A DNA stretch of 35,081 bases from Bombilactobacillus apium (GTDB lineage Bacteria; Bacillota; Bacilli; Lactobacillales; Lactobacillaceae): the NCBI RefSeq assembly GCF_013385145.1, contig NZ_JABZEC010000009.1:1-35081 (forward strand), written 5' to 3'. The position numbers and the translations under genes are program-made. Every line of letters starts with the position of its first letter. Within the stretch, counting starts at the first letter, position 1. Below are positions 20,940-29,828 of the stretch, in pieces. The notes beneath the pieces are model-generated. The model was not told the DNA's origin and made no database searches. It worked only from the letters and a program-made list of their open reading frames with translations.

Positions 20940-21449
20940 ATGCTTATTCTATTAATTTTAATTTATGGGGTTTATATTGGCACTAGACGCGGTTTGGTCA
21001 TGCAAGCTGTCTACACTGCTGGTTACACAATCAGTCTGGGACTAGCAATTTGGTTATCTAGCTTTTTAGGCACCAAACTTTATCTATTGGTCCCTTATCC
21101 TTCAGCTTCACCGGAAAGTTATTTTGCTTTTTTTAAACCGCAAATTTCTACCAATTTTTTGGAAGCCCTGTTTTATCAAATGGTGGCCTTACTGTTCATT
21201 CTTCTCCTTGGCTGGGCGGTGACCCGTTTAATTGGAGCTTACTGGCACGATTTGACATTTTACCCCTTAGAAAAGCAGATCCAAAAATGGGGCGGTGGTG
21301 TCGTAGCTTTTGGTTGTAATTATATTTTTCTGACGCTCATCTTGAGTATCTTGGCCTTAGTTCCTGTGGCGGGTTTACAGAATATTCTCAGTCACTCTTG
21401 GGTTGCAACTTTTATGATCAAGACTTCAATCGGGCTGATATCAAGTTAA
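20940..21449 (+). CDS. cvpA: CvpA family membrane protein
   Basis: A 169-residue protein with four predicted membrane helices: about 2-12, 22-40, 75-95 and 120-145. The start MLILLILIYGVYIGTRRGL carries the N-terminal pattern of the CvpA/YshB family, a short helix followed by a basic RRG turn. In E. coli CvpA is linked to colicin V export and purF; in Firmicutes it is usually next to mutS2, as here. The ribosome-binding site (TTAGGA) is weak. A role in envelope maintenance is likely but undefined. Confidence 0.85.
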   Translation: MLILLILIYGVYIGTRRGLVMQAVYTAGYTISLGLAIWLSSFLGTKLYLLVPYPSASPESYFAFFKPQISTNFLEALFYQMVALLFILLLGWAVTRLIGAYWHDLTFYPLEKQIQKWGGGVVAFGCNYIFLTLILSILALVPVAGLQNILSHSWVATFMIKTSIGLISS

Positions 21450-21550
21450 GCGACCAGGTTTTTCCTAGAAATTAGATAGCTGAGTTGCTCTGCCAAAAGG
21501 TTTTGAGGAATAGCTATTTTTAGAGACAGAAGATTCCGTCTAATCCACGA

Positions 21551-21587
21551 AGACTCCGAATGAAAAGTTTATTTTCATTCGGAGTCT
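21551..21587. repeat. 16-bp perfect inverted repeat before mutS2
   Basis: AGACTCCGAATGAAAA at 21551-21566 and its exact complement at 21572-21587 enclose a GTTTA loop. No T-tract follows on either strand, so it does not look like an intrinsic terminator. A related GAAGATTCCG lies just upstream of its GAAGACTCCG flank. The 205-base gap between cvpA and mutS2 contains no other clear feature. Confidence 0.8.
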
Positions 21588-21654
21588 CATTAGTTGTACC
21601 CGTTTTCTCCTGTCTTTTGTCATACATTTTTATTATGTTATAGAAGGATAAAAG

Positions 21655-24009
21655 ATGAATCCGACCATTTTAGAAACTTTAGAATATTCCAAAATTAAAA
21701 CCGCTCTAGCGCAATTTTTAATTACGGCACCAGGAGCGCAGCAACTAACGGCGCTGAAACCCAGTACTCGGCAAGATCAGGTTCAACGCTGGTTGGATGA
21801 GACTGCTGATGGAATGGAATTAGACCGTCTCGGGCAAAGCTTGCCGGTCATGATTATTCCCGATATCATGGGTGAATTAAAGCGCCTAGGAATGCAAGCC
21901 AATTTGAATGGCACTGAATTGTATCATTTGAGTCTAGTTTTACAAAGTACCAACCAAATGCGGGACTTTTTCACGGAATTGTCCACAACCGGAATTCACC
22001 TCCGCCGCTTAAATTATTTTAATCAACGATTGGTTACTTTACCCACTTTGAATGAAAGATTGCAACAATCGGTTGATCAAAGTGGCCAATTATTAGACAC
22101 GGCTTCGGAACAATTAAAACAGATTCGTCAAACTTTACGCCTCGATCAGCAGCATGTTCGCGAGCGAATGGAGTCTTATTTGCGTGGCAGAAATGCCAAG
22201 TATTTGACAGAGACTTTAATTACGGTCCGTGATAACCGTTTAGTTTTGCCGGTAAAAGCGGAAGCTCGGCACCATTTTGGCGGAGTAGTTCATGACCAAA
22301 GTGCTAGTGGACAAACAGTCTATGTCGAACCTCAAGGTGTTTTGGAACTTAATAATTCCATTCAAACTCATCAGGCTCAAGAAAAACAAATTACTGAGCG
22401 GCTCTTGGCAGAATTAAGTGATCTTTTACGACCTTACCAAACTGAATTACAAGAAGATTGTTGGTTGTTGGGACACTTCGATTTCGTTAATGCTAAGACC
22501 CGGTATGCTTTGCAATTGCAGGCCACCGAACCGCAACTCAATACCCAAAATCAAGTACGACTTCTAAAAGCCCGCCATCCCTTAATTCAGGCTGATCAAG
22601 TGGTGGCTAATACGATTGAATTGGGCTTCAATTATCGCAATATTATTATTACCGGTCCCAATACCGGTGGGAAAACAATTACCCTCAAAACCGTCGGTCT
22701 CTTAGAACTAATGGCGCAATCGGGGCTCTTTTTGCCGGTTGCAGAAACTAGTCAAGTAGCTGTTTTTACGGACATTTTTGCGGATATCGGTGATGAACAA
22801 TCAATCGAGCAAAACTTGAGTACTTTTTCTTCCCACATGGATAAAATTATTGCTATTATGGGTAATTTAAAAGCGACTAGTCTAGTTTTGTTAGATGAAT
22901 TAGGTGCTGGGACTGATCCTCAAGAGGGGGCCGCTTTGGCGATGGCTTTAATTGAGCAGATTAGTCAAAGTAATTGTGATTTGATGGTCACCACCCATTA
23001 TCCTGAATTAAAGATTTTTGCTTATAATTATCCCCAGACAATTAATGCTTCCATGGAGTTTGATTTACAATCTTTACAACCGACTTATCGCTTCTTATTA
23101 GGAATTCCGGGAAGTAGTAATGCCTTTGATATTGCCGAACGTTTGGGGATGAACTCCCAAGTAGTCCAGCGGGCCCGGAATCTCCAAGAGGGGACGAGTC
23201 AAGACCTAAATGTCATGATTCAGGATCTAGAAGCCCAACGCAAAAATTATGAACAACAGTATCAACAATATCAGTCGCAAAATCAAACTTTAGCTGTTCA
23301 ACGAGAGCAATTAACCATACAGCAAGAACAACTAAACCAGCAACAAGAACAGATTTTGGATCAAGCTAAAGCCCAAGCTAATCAATTGCTTAAGAAAACA
23401 CAAACTGAAGCGACGACAATTATTGAGCAATTGCGCCATTGGCAGCAAGGACAAGCGGCAGTTAAAGATGATCAATTGATTAAAGCCCAAACGACTTTAA
23501 AAAATTTACATCAACAACGACAATTACAACAAAATAAAGTTTTACGGCGTGAAAAACGTAAGCAACAATTGCGGGTTGGAGATACGGTTCACGTTGATGC
23601 TTATGACCAAGAAGGAACGATTGTTGGCCGGGATAAAAAAGGACAATTTGAGGTTCAACTGGGAATTTTAAAAATGCGGCTAGATCCCCAACAGTTAACC
23701 AAGGTTAAGTCAACAGCTCCCGAACCGCAACAAAGATCTGTCTCTCGACAACGAGCACAAAGTCGGATACCATTACAATTAGATCTCCGGGGAGAGCGCT
23801 ATGAGGCCGCGATGGCCGAATTAGATCGTTATTTAGATTCCGCTCTTCTAGCAGGTTATGATCAAGTCACTATTATTCATGGCTTTGGGACCGGAGTAAT
23901 CCGCAAGGGGGTTCAGAAATATTTGCGGCAAAACCATCATGTCCGTCGGTTTAGTTATGCCCCAGCCAGTGCTGGCGGTCAAGGAGCCACGATTGTCGAA
24001 TTAGGCTAG
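21655..24009 (+). CDS. mutS2: MutS2 family protein (endonuclease / ribosome-collision factor)
   Basis: A 784-residue MutS2. The ABC-type ATPase has Walker A GPNTGGKT at about 338-345 and Walker B LVLLDELGAGTDPQEG. A long Gln-rich coiled coil (roughly 510-640) follows, then a KOW-like RVGDTVHVDAYDQEG segment. A C-terminal Smr domain carries LDLRGERYE and HGFGTGVIRKGV. It lacks the mismatch-binding domain of MutS and does not act in classical mismatch repair. MutS2 has been described as suppressing recombination and, in Bacillus, as splitting collided ribosomes. A GAAGGA ribosome-binding site precedes ATG 21655. trxA follows after 60 bases. Confidence 0.96.
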   Translation: MNPTILETLEYSKIKTALAQFLITAPGAQQLTALKPSTRQDQVQRWLDETADGMELDRLGQSLPVMIIPDIMGELKRLGMQANLNGTELYHLSLVLQSTNQMRDFFTELSTTGIHLRRLNYFNQRLVTLPTLNERLQQSVDQSGQLLDTASEQLKQIRQTLRLDQQHVRERMESYLRGRNAKYLTETLITVRDNRLVLPVKAEARHHFGGVVHDQSASGQTVYVEPQGVLELNNSIQTHQAQEKQITERLLAELSDLLRPYQTELQEDCWLLGHFDFVNAKTRYALQLQATEPQLNTQNQVRLLKARHPLIQADQVVANTIELGFNYRNIIITGPNTGGKTITLKTVGLLELMAQSGLFLPVAETSQVAVFTDIFADIGDEQSIEQNLSTFSSHMDKIIAIMGNLKATSLVLLDELGAGTDPQEGAALAMALIEQISQSNCDLMVTTHYPELKIFAYNYPQTINASMEFDLQSLQPTYRFLLGIPGSSNAFDIAERLGMNSQVVQRARNLQEGTSQDLNVMIQDLEAQRKNYEQQYQQYQSQNQTLAVQREQLTIQQEQLNQQQEQILDQAKAQANQLLKKTQTEATTIIEQLRHWQQGQAAVKDDQLIKAQTTLKNLHQQRQLQQNKVLRREKRKQQLRVGDTVHVDAYDQEGTIVGRDKKGQFEVQLGILKMRLDPQQLTKVKSTAPEPQQRSVSRQRAQSRIPLQLDLRGERYEAAMAELDRYLDSALLAGYDQVTIIHGFGTGVIRKGVQKYLRQNHHVRRFSYAPASAGGQGATIVELG

Positions 24010-24069
24010 CTGGTAATTAAGAAGAAAGTTCTTTATAATAGTGGAGTTATTTTTAAAGGAGATGAGCCA

Positions 24070-24378
24070 ATGATTGAAACTGTAACTGATCAGAATTTTA
24101 AAGAAATGTCGGCCCAAGGATTGGTCCTAGTTGATTTTTGGGCTACTTGGTGTGGTCCTTGTCGTATGCAAGCTCCAGTTATTGAGAAGTTAGCAGATGA
24201 GTATGATGATGTTCATTTCTTGAAAATGGATGTTGATGCTAATCCTGAAACGCCGAACCAATTCGGGATTCGAGCAATTCCAACTTTGTTATTAAAAAAA
24301 GATGACCAAGTTGTGGAGACTTTGGTCGGTTATCAAAGCGAAACCCAGTTGAAAAATATCATTGAGAAGCACTCTTAG
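24070..24378 (+). CDS. trxA: Thioredoxin
   Basis: A 102-residue thioredoxin with the redox-active WCGPC at 27-31 and the cis-proline at P71 in IRAIPTLLL. The length and fold pattern are standard for TrxA, the general cytoplasmic disulfide reductant. A strong AAAGGAGATGAG ribosome-binding site precedes the ATG. It follows mutS2, a common order in Firmicutes, and is separated from the dlt operon by a terminator and promoter region. Confidence 0.96.
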   Translation: MIETVTDQNFKEMSAQGLVLVDFWATWCGPCRMQAPVIEKLADEYDDVHFLKMDVDANPETPNQFGIRAIPTLLLKKDDQVVETLVGYQSETQLKNIIEKHS

Positions 24379-24391
24379 GAAGATAATTTAA

Positions 24392-24420
24392 TTGAACCCT
24401 GACGGTGGTAATTCTATAAT
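24392..24420 (+). promoter_or_regulatory. Candidate dlt operon promoter P1
   Basis: TTGAAC at 24392-24397 and consensus TATAAT at 24415-24420 are 17 bases apart. The expected start, near 24427, falls at the end of the 5' arm of the adjacent terminator, so transcripts from here should not form that terminator. Confidence 0.6.
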
Positions 24421-24458
24421 AAAGACTCAAGCAGAAATTAAGGCGGGAGTCTTTTTTT
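24421..24458 (+). terminator. Probable terminator between trxA and dlt
   Basis: AAGACTC and GAGTCTT (inside AAAGACTC at 24421-24428 and GGAGTC at 24446-24451 plus T) can form a short stem with an inner GC pair and a loop of about 12-18 bases, followed by seven T. The loop is larger than usual, so strength is uncertain. Confidence 0.6.
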
Positions 24459-24460
24459 GT

Positions 24461-24498
24461 GACAATTGTTTGGAAATTGTCGCTGTTTGCGGTAAAGT
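24461..24498 (+). promoter_or_regulatory. Second candidate dlt promoter with overlapping palindrome
   Basis: GACAATT at 24461-24467 and AATTGTC at 24475-24481 form a 7-bp inverted repeat with a 7-base centre. TTGGAA at 24470-24475 and TAAAGT at 24493-24498, 17 bases apart, are a possible promoter whose -35 lies inside the palindrome. Together they look like a promoter-operator, but the regulator is unknown. Confidence 0.4.
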
Positions 24499-24548
24499 AA
24501 GTATCAAATTGAAGAATATTTTGTAACTGTAATAGAGGAGAGATTCAA

Positions 24549-24686
24549 TTGAAAGCTTTTTGGAAGAATCCGGTAGTTCATTTTATCGGAATGACGGTAT
24601 TTTATTTTGTTATTCTAATGATTTTGATCTACCTGTACAGTTATGCCGGTATTAATAATAGCAAGTTTCTTTATAATGAATTTTAG
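24549..24686 (+). CDS. dltX: D-Ala-teichoic acid biosynthesis small membrane protein DltX
   Basis: A 45-residue protein starting at TTG 24549, 8 bases after GAGGAG, and ending 14 bases before dltA. One membrane helix (about 13-30) is followed by a short tail ending LYNEF, which matches the conserved C-terminal motif of DltX. DltX is a small partner of the DltB/DltD machinery that moves D-alanine to teichoic acids across the membrane. It is the first gene of the dlt operon here, as in most lactobacilli. Its size and TTG start make it easy to overlook. Confidence 0.92.
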   Translation: MKAFWKNPVVHFIGMTVFYFVILMILIYLYSYAGINNSKFLYNEF

Positions 24687-24700
24687 AAGGGATTTTAATC

Positions 24701-26212
24701 TTGGAAACCAAATTGATGAATATAATTCAAGCAATTGATCAACAGGCGCAGGGAAATTCTGCCAGTTGCTATTGGGATGAAGCGGGGCACCATTCCTATC
24801 AAAGCTTGTGGGAAGAAAGTAATCATTTAGCTGCCTATTTACAAACCTTGGATATTCCTTCCCAAGCACCGGTGATGATCTATTGTGATCAAAGCTTTAT
24901 GACCATTGTGACAATGTTAGCAGCAGTTAAAGCTGGCCATGCTTACATTCCGGTTGACGTGGATTCACCCGTTGAACGTTTAATTCAGATTAACGAAATT
25001 GCCCAACCGGGAGCGATTTTAGGAATTAATGACTTGCCAGTCGATTTAGCTACTTTGACTATTTCCCCTGCTCAACTCAAGGATAATTTGACTTACGAAA
25101 AAACAGCGTGGGATCCGCAAACGCGGGTTCAGGGAGCGGATAATTTTTATATTATCTTTACTTCCGGAACAACAGGAGTTCCGAAAGGGGTCCAAATTAG
25201 TCACGATAATTTATTGAGTTATGTTAATTGGATGGTGCAAGATTTTAACTTGCCAAATAAAGTTCGTTGTTTATCGCAACCGCCATATTCCTTTGACTTA
25301 TCAGTGATGGATTTGTATCCCACCCTTGTTTTAGGGGGAGAATTGGTGGCTTTGACGCACGAGGTGACTAATAATTTTGGTCAGTTATTTAAAGTCTTAC
25401 CAACTTTTGACTTAGCAGAGTGGGTTTCGACACCTTCATTTGTTGAATTATGCTTACTGGATAAGAATTTCCAACAAGAAAATTATCCCCACTTACGCCA
25501 TTTCTTATTCTGTGGCGAAGAATTGACCCATAGTACTGCTCAAACATTGCAAGAACGCTTTCCCCAAGCTCAAATTTTCAATACTTATGGTCCAACTGAG
25601 GCTTGTGTGGCGGTCACATCTTTGGAGGTTACCCCTGAAGTATTGGCAACTTATGACCGTTTACCAATTGGACAGGCGAAAGCTGATACGCGGATTTGGG
25701 CTCTTGATGAAAAAGGAAATTCGGCTGCTGAGGGAGAATTAATTATTAGTGGGCCAAGTGTTTCCAAGGGCTATTTAAACAATCCGGAAAAGACGCAACA
25801 GGCTTTCTTTGAAGTTGAGGGACAAAGAGCTTATCGCTCAGGGGATCTTGGAAAAATCACGCCTGAGAAAATGATCTTTTATCGTGGGCGAACCGATTTC
25901 CAGGTTAAACTCCATGGATTTCGGATTGAATTGGAAGACATTGACCAGAATTTGGCCGCTTTGCCCCAAGTTGATCAAGCAATTACGGTACCGCGTTATG
26001 ATAAAAATCATAAAGTGACTCAATTAATTGCCTATGTCGTTTTAAATCAAGAATTAGCTGATCCTAGTGCTACTTTAAAAGCAGAACTTGCTCAAAATGT
26101 GATGGAGTACATGGTGCCTCAGCGAATTGAAACTCGGACTCAGTTACCGCAAACGGCCAATGGCAAGATTGATCGTAAATCTTTAATGGCCGAGGTAAAT
26201 AATCATGATTAA
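24701..26212 (+). CDS. dltA: D-alanine--D-alanyl carrier protein ligase DltA
   Basis: A 503-residue adenylation-domain enzyme that activates D-alanine with ATP and loads it on the DltC phosphopantetheine. The adenylation core motifs are FTSGTTGVPKG at 153-163 (A3), NTYGPTEAC (A5), YRSGDLG (A7), GRTDFQVKLHGFRIE (A8) and the catalytic lysine region NGKIDRKS (A10). TTG 24701 is the start; AAGGGA lies 8 bases upstream, and the in-frame ATG at 24716 is too far from it. The end overlaps dltB by 8 bases. Confidence 0.97.
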   Translation: METKLMNIIQAIDQQAQGNSASCYWDEAGHHSYQSLWEESNHLAAYLQTLDIPSQAPVMIYCDQSFMTIVTMLAAVKAGHAYIPVDVDSPVERLIQINEIAQPGAILGINDLPVDLATLTISPAQLKDNLTYEKTAWDPQTRVQGADNFYIIFTSGTTGVPKGVQISHDNLLSYVNWMVQDFNLPNKVRCLSQPPYSFDLSVMDLYPTLVLGGELVALTHEVTNNFGQLFKVLPTFDLAEWVSTPSFVELCLLDKNFQQENYPHLRHFLFCGEELTHSTAQTLQERFPQAQIFNTYGPTEACVAVTSLEVTPEVLATYDRLPIGQAKADTRIWALDEKGNSAAEGELIISGPSVSKGYLNNPEKTQQAFFEVEGQRAYRSGDLGKITPEKMIFYRGRTDFQVKLHGFRIELEDIDQNLAALPQVDQAITVPRYDKNHKVTQLIAYVVLNQELADPSATLKAELAQNVMEYMVPQRIETRTQLPQTANGKIDRKSLMAEVNNHD

Positions 26213-27425
26213 TTTACAACCTTACCAAAATCCCCAGTATTTCGCGATTTTGGTAATTGCCTTAGTTCCCCTAATGATTGGGTTATATTATGGCAAAAGA
26301 TTCCGTTGGTATGAAAGTTTAATTTCCTTACTCTTTATCTTTTTAATCTTTGACGCCGACAAATGGCAACAGGGAGTTTCTCTATTGGGTTTTGTCGCCT
26401 GTCAAACTTTAATTGTTGGTGCTTATTCTTACTATCGAACTAATAAACGCTTTAAAAATCGGTTCAGCCTGTTTGTTTTAGCGATTGTTTTAGCAATTGC
26501 CCAATTAGTAATTGTCAAGTTTACGCCCTTATTTATCGCCGGGCATGACTCGATTCTCGGTTTTTTGGGAATTAGTTATTTAACCTTTAAAACCGTGGGC
26601 ATGATTATGGAAATTCGCGATGGGGCAATTAAAGAATTTAATTTAAGTAAATTTCTCCATTTCTTACTTTATTTTCCGACTATTTCTTCCGGTCCAATTG
26701 ATCGTTATCGCCGTTTTATCAAGGATTATGAAAGGGTTCCGAGCCAAGACAAGTATGTCACTTTAATTGGTAAGGGCTTGCATAATATTTTCTTAGGCTT
26801 TTTATATAAATTTATTTTTGGTTATCTTTTTGGAACTGTAATGTTACCCCAGCTTCAACAGGCAGCAATGGCTAATCGGCATACAGCTTGGTTAGGATTA
26901 TCCTTCTCTCTTTTAGGCTATATGTATTGTTATAGCATGTATTTATTCTTTGATTTCGCGGGTTATAGTTTGTTTGCCGTTGGGATTAGTTACCTGATGG
27001 GAATTGAAACACCAGTTAACTTTAACAAACCCTTTATTTCGCATAACTTAAAGGATTTCTGGAATCGTTGGCATATGACTTTATCCTTCTGGTTCCGCGA
27101 CTATATTTACATGCGTTTTGTTTTTTGGGCAATGAAGCATAAGATCTTAAAGAGTCGAATTGCCATGGCTAATATCGGTTATTTGCTTTTATTTCTTTTA
27201 ATGGGTGTTTGGCACGGAGAAACTTGGTATTATATTGTTTATGGATTGTTCCATGCTCTGGTCTTAATTAGCACGGATGCTTGGCTGCGCTTTAAGAAAA
27301 AACATCGCCAGCAGATTCCGTCCAACCGTTGGACCAATTATTTTGCCATTTTTATGACATTTAATACAGTTTGTTTTAGTTTTTTGATTTTTTCAGGTAT
27401 GTTAGATAAAATTTGGTTTAGTTAA
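26205..27425 (+). CDS. dltB: D-alanyl transfer MBOAT protein DltB
   Basis: A 406-residue polytopic membrane-bound O-acyltransferase with about 11 hydrophobic segments. The catalytic histidine is H337 in MGVWHGETWYY, at the same position as in the structurally known streptococcal protein. FFDFAGYSLFAVG and NRWHMTLSFWFRDYIY are family blocks. DltB accepts D-alanine from DltC and passes it across the membrane. GAGGTAA near the end of dltA serves as the ribosome-binding site, and the ATG lies inside dltA, suggesting coupled translation. Confidence 0.97.
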   Translation: MINLQPYQNPQYFAILVIALVPLMIGLYYGKRFRWYESLISLLFIFLIFDADKWQQGVSLLGFVACQTLIVGAYSYYRTNKRFKNRFSLFVLAIVLAIAQLVIVKFTPLFIAGHDSILGFLGISYLTFKTVGMIMEIRDGAIKEFNLSKFLHFLLYFPTISSGPIDRYRRFIKDYERVPSQDKYVTLIGKGLHNIFLGFLYKFIFGYLFGTVMLPQLQQAAMANRHTAWLGLSFSLLGYMYCYSMYLFFDFAGYSLFAVGISYLMGIETPVNFNKPFISHNLKDFWNRWHMTLSFWFRDYIYMRFVFWAMKHKILKSRIAMANIGYLLLFLLMGVWHGETWYYIVYGLFHALVLISTDAWLRFKKKHRQQIPSNRWTNYFAIFMTFNTVCFSFLIFSGMLDKIWFS

Positions 27426-27443
27426 GCAGGAGGCAGGATTATT

Positions 27444-27686
27444 ATGGATAGCAAGCAAGTGGTTTTAGATATTTTGGCAGATTTAACCGGAACAGATGAT
27501 GTGAAGACTAATTTGGATGAATCTTTATTTGATAGTGGTTTGTTGGATTCCATGGCCACAGTTCAATTGTTGTTGGAATTACAACAACAATTAGACATTG
27601 ATGTTCCAGTATCAGAATTTGACCGCCAAGAATGGGAAACTCCGAATAAGATTATTGCAAAGGTTGATAATTTGAGAAATGAATAA
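27444..27686 (+). CDS. dltC: D-alanyl carrier protein DltC
   Basis: An 80-residue acyl-carrier-type protein. S36 in [10 protein letters not shown] is the 4'-phosphopantetheine attachment site. The protein is acidic and helical, the usual size for DltC. It shuttles activated D-alanine from DltA to DltB. A GGAGG ribosome-binding site precedes ATG 27444. The 3' end overlaps dltD by 8 bases. Confidence 0.97.
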   Translation: MDSKQVVLDILADLTGTDDVKTNLDESLFDSGLLDSMATVQLLLELQQQLDIDVPVSEFDRQEWETPNKIIAKVDNLRNE

Positions 27687-28956
27687 TGGAAAAAAGTTAT
27701 TCGGACTGATCGGCCCCATGATTACGGCTGGATTATTAGTCTTGCTGGTCTTATTTGGTCCGTTTCACTTAGGAACTCCTGATGCCCAAACTGAGAAAAG
27801 AGCGGCAACGTCTTTATCAGCTAACGTATTACGAGGAGATCAAATTAAACGCAATGCCTTGGACCGAGGCTATTTGATGATGATGGGCTCGTCAGAACTA
27901 TCTCGTTTTGATACTTTTCATCCGTCAGTTTTAACGGAGAAATATCCCAGAGGTTATCATCCTTTCTTGCTAGGAGAAGCAGGGACCCAATCCTTGACGC
28001 ACTTTTTTTCCACGCAAATGATGGGGAACAAATTGGATCATAAGCGAGTCGTGGTCGTTATTTCGCCGCAGTGGTTTGTTAAGGAAGGGGTAGAACCAGA
28101 AGCCTTTGGTTTCTATTATTCCAAACAACAGGCGATTAATTTTATTAACCATGCTAATCCCCAACGGGTAAGTGATCGTTACGCTGCACAGCGTCTATTA
28201 AAAATGACTGCTGGCTCTGCTGATCCAGGAATTCAGGGAGCTTTACAGCGAATTAAGGCGGGAAAAGAAATTACTGCTTGGCAGTATTTTTCGTTAGTTA
28301 AAGTTTCGGGAGCCAATCTACGTCAACAAGACCAATTGTTTACTCGTTTTGGGATTATGAATCGCGAACCTTTATTGGAACATCGTTTGCGCTCCTTACC
28401 GGATGATTATAATTATCCAGTCCTAGATCAGATGGCGATTGCTTACGGACGAGAGCATACTAGTAACAATGATTTTATGATTCATAATCGTTTTTATAAT
28501 CGAAAAATCCGGAAGATCAAAAATAGTTTGAAAGATAGCCAAAAAGGCTTTAGCTATGAATACGGTCCAGAATATTCAGACTTTCAATTACTATTAACAC
28601 AATTTAAGAAGCACCATGTGCAACCGTTATTTGTGATTACTCCCGTCAACTCGCGTTGGATGGCATATACTGGTTTGAGTCAAGCAATGTTAAATCGTTT
28701 TGACCGGAAGATTAATTATCAGCTACAGACGCAAGGATTTAATCAAATTTTAGATTTACATCAACAAGGAAAAATTCCCTATTTTATGCAGGATACAATT
28801 CATTTGGGCTGGCGTGGTTGGCTTCAAGTTGATCGAAGAATTCACAACTTTGTTCAACAACCAATGCCCAAGAATTTAAATTATCAGCTCCGAGATTATT
28901 TCTATACGAAGTCTTGGCAGCAACATAATCCTCGTAATCTACCAAACGCTGAGTAA
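27679..28956 (+). CDS. dltD: D-alanyl-lipoteichoic acid biosynthesis protein DltD
   Basis: A 425-residue protein with one N-terminal membrane helix (about 7-27) and a large extracytoplasmic SGNH-like domain. The nucleophile region is [10 protein letters not shown] (S71/S72), and the D372-x2-H375 pair in QDTIHLGW completes a catalytic triad. DltD performs the final transfer of D-alanine to lipoteichoic acid outside the membrane. The start lies within dltC, so translation is probably coupled. A terminator overlapping the stop codon ends the operon. Confidence 0.96.
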   Translation: MNNGKKLFGLIGPMITAGLLVLLVLFGPFHLGTPDAQTEKRAATSLSANVLRGDQIKRNALDRGYLMMMGSSELSRFDTFHPSVLTEKYPRGYHPFLLGEAGTQSLTHFFSTQMMGNKLDHKRVVVVISPQWFVKEGVEPEAFGFYYSKQQAINFINHANPQRVSDRYAAQRLLKMTAGSADPGIQGALQRIKAGKEITAWQYFSLVKVSGANLRQQDQLFTRFGIMNREPLLEHRLRSLPDDYNYPVLDQMAIAYGREHTSNNDFMIHNRFYNRKIRKIKNSLKDSQKGFSYEYGPEYSDFQLLLTQFKKHHVQPLFVITPVNSRWMAYTGLSQAMLNRFDRKINYQLQTQGFNQILDLHQQGKIPYFMQDTIHLGWRGWLQVDRRIHNFVQQPMPKNLNYQLRDYFYTKSWQQHNPRNLPNAE

Positions 28957-28972
28957 ATACTCAGCGTTTTTT
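28944..28972 (+). terminator. Intrinsic terminator of the dlt operon
   Basis: An 11-bp stem, AAACGCTGAGT at 28944-28954 with ACTCAGCGTTT at 28959-28969, closes an AAAT loop and continues in a T-run. The 5' arm includes the last codons of dltD. Confidence 0.92.
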
Positions 28973-29010
28973 GAATAATAGTTTACAACCCCATCAAAAG
29001 GAGCTTTTTT

Positions 29011-29814
29011 ATGGATACACGACCAATTGGTTTTTTAGATTCAGGAGTTGGTGGTTTAACGGTTATTAAGGCTGTTCAGCAGCAATTGCCAAAGGAGCAA
29101 GTGATTTTTATTGCTGATCAGGCGCACTTGCCCTACGGCACCAAAACTCCAACTGAAATTACTAACTATGTCCGGTTCTTAGTTAATTTTTTAGAGAAGC
29201 AACAAGTCAAATTAATTGTTTTCGCTTGTAATACGGCGACGGCTTGGGCTTTGCCAACATTGCAGGCTGAAACCAAGATTCCCCTGATCGGAGTAATTGA
29301 TTCCGGAGTTCAACGGGCTCTAGCAGTGACTCAAACAAAGAAGGTGGGCGTAATTGCCACACCGGCGACTATTAAATCAGATGTTTATGCGCAAAAAATA
29401 GCCCAGTTAGCACCTCAAGTGCAGACGCAAAGTTGGGAAATGCCCCATTTTGTCCCCCTTGTGGAAGAGAATCTTTATCAAACCGCTCAGGCTCAGGAAT
29501 TGGTCCAACAAGACTTGAGACAGGTTCGAACTTCTGAGATTGATACCTTAATTTTAGGATGTACGCATTATCCCTTATTACGACCTTTAATTGCCCAAAC
29601 TTTGGGTACCCAAATTAAATTGGTGGATGCCGGGGTAGCGACAGTTCAAACTTTGCAGCAATATTTATTAGATCACAATTTACAAAATTCCGGAGAAACA
29701 AAAAAATCAGATTTATTTTATACCACGGGTGAGCAAGAACAATTGACAGTGATTGCTCAAGATTGGCTGTTAGATCCTAATTTAACCGCCCAAAAGGTGA
29801 TTTTACCGGATTAA
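29011..29814 (+). CDS. murI: Glutamate racemase
   Basis: A 267-residue Asp/Glu racemase that makes D-glutamate for peptidoglycan. The two catalytic cysteines are C73 in ACNTAT and C183 in LGCTHYPLL, with D10 in FLDSGVGGLTV and H185 nearby. An AAAGGAGC ribosome-binding site precedes ATG 29011. rdgB begins 14 bases after the stop, and the murI-rdgB pairing is common in lactobacilli. Confidence 0.97.
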   Translation: MDTRPIGFLDSGVGGLTVIKAVQQQLPKEQVIFIADQAHLPYGTKTPTEITNYVRFLVNFLEKQQVKLIVFACNTATAWALPTLQAETKIPLIGVIDSGVQRALAVTQTKKVGVIATPATIKSDVYAQKIAQLAPQVQTQSWEMPHFVPLVEENLYQTAQAQELVQQDLRQVRTSEIDTLILGCTHYPLLRPLIAQTLGTQIKLVDAGVATVQTLQQYLLDHNLQNSGETKKSDLFYTTGEQEQLTVIAQDWLLDPNLTAQKVILPD

Positions 29815-29828
29815 CTAGGAGATAGGCG

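Noticed and set aside
21551-21587. Terminator for cvpA
   Set aside because: The stem is strong but both flanks lack the T-run needed for intrinsic termination, so it is listed as a repeat instead.
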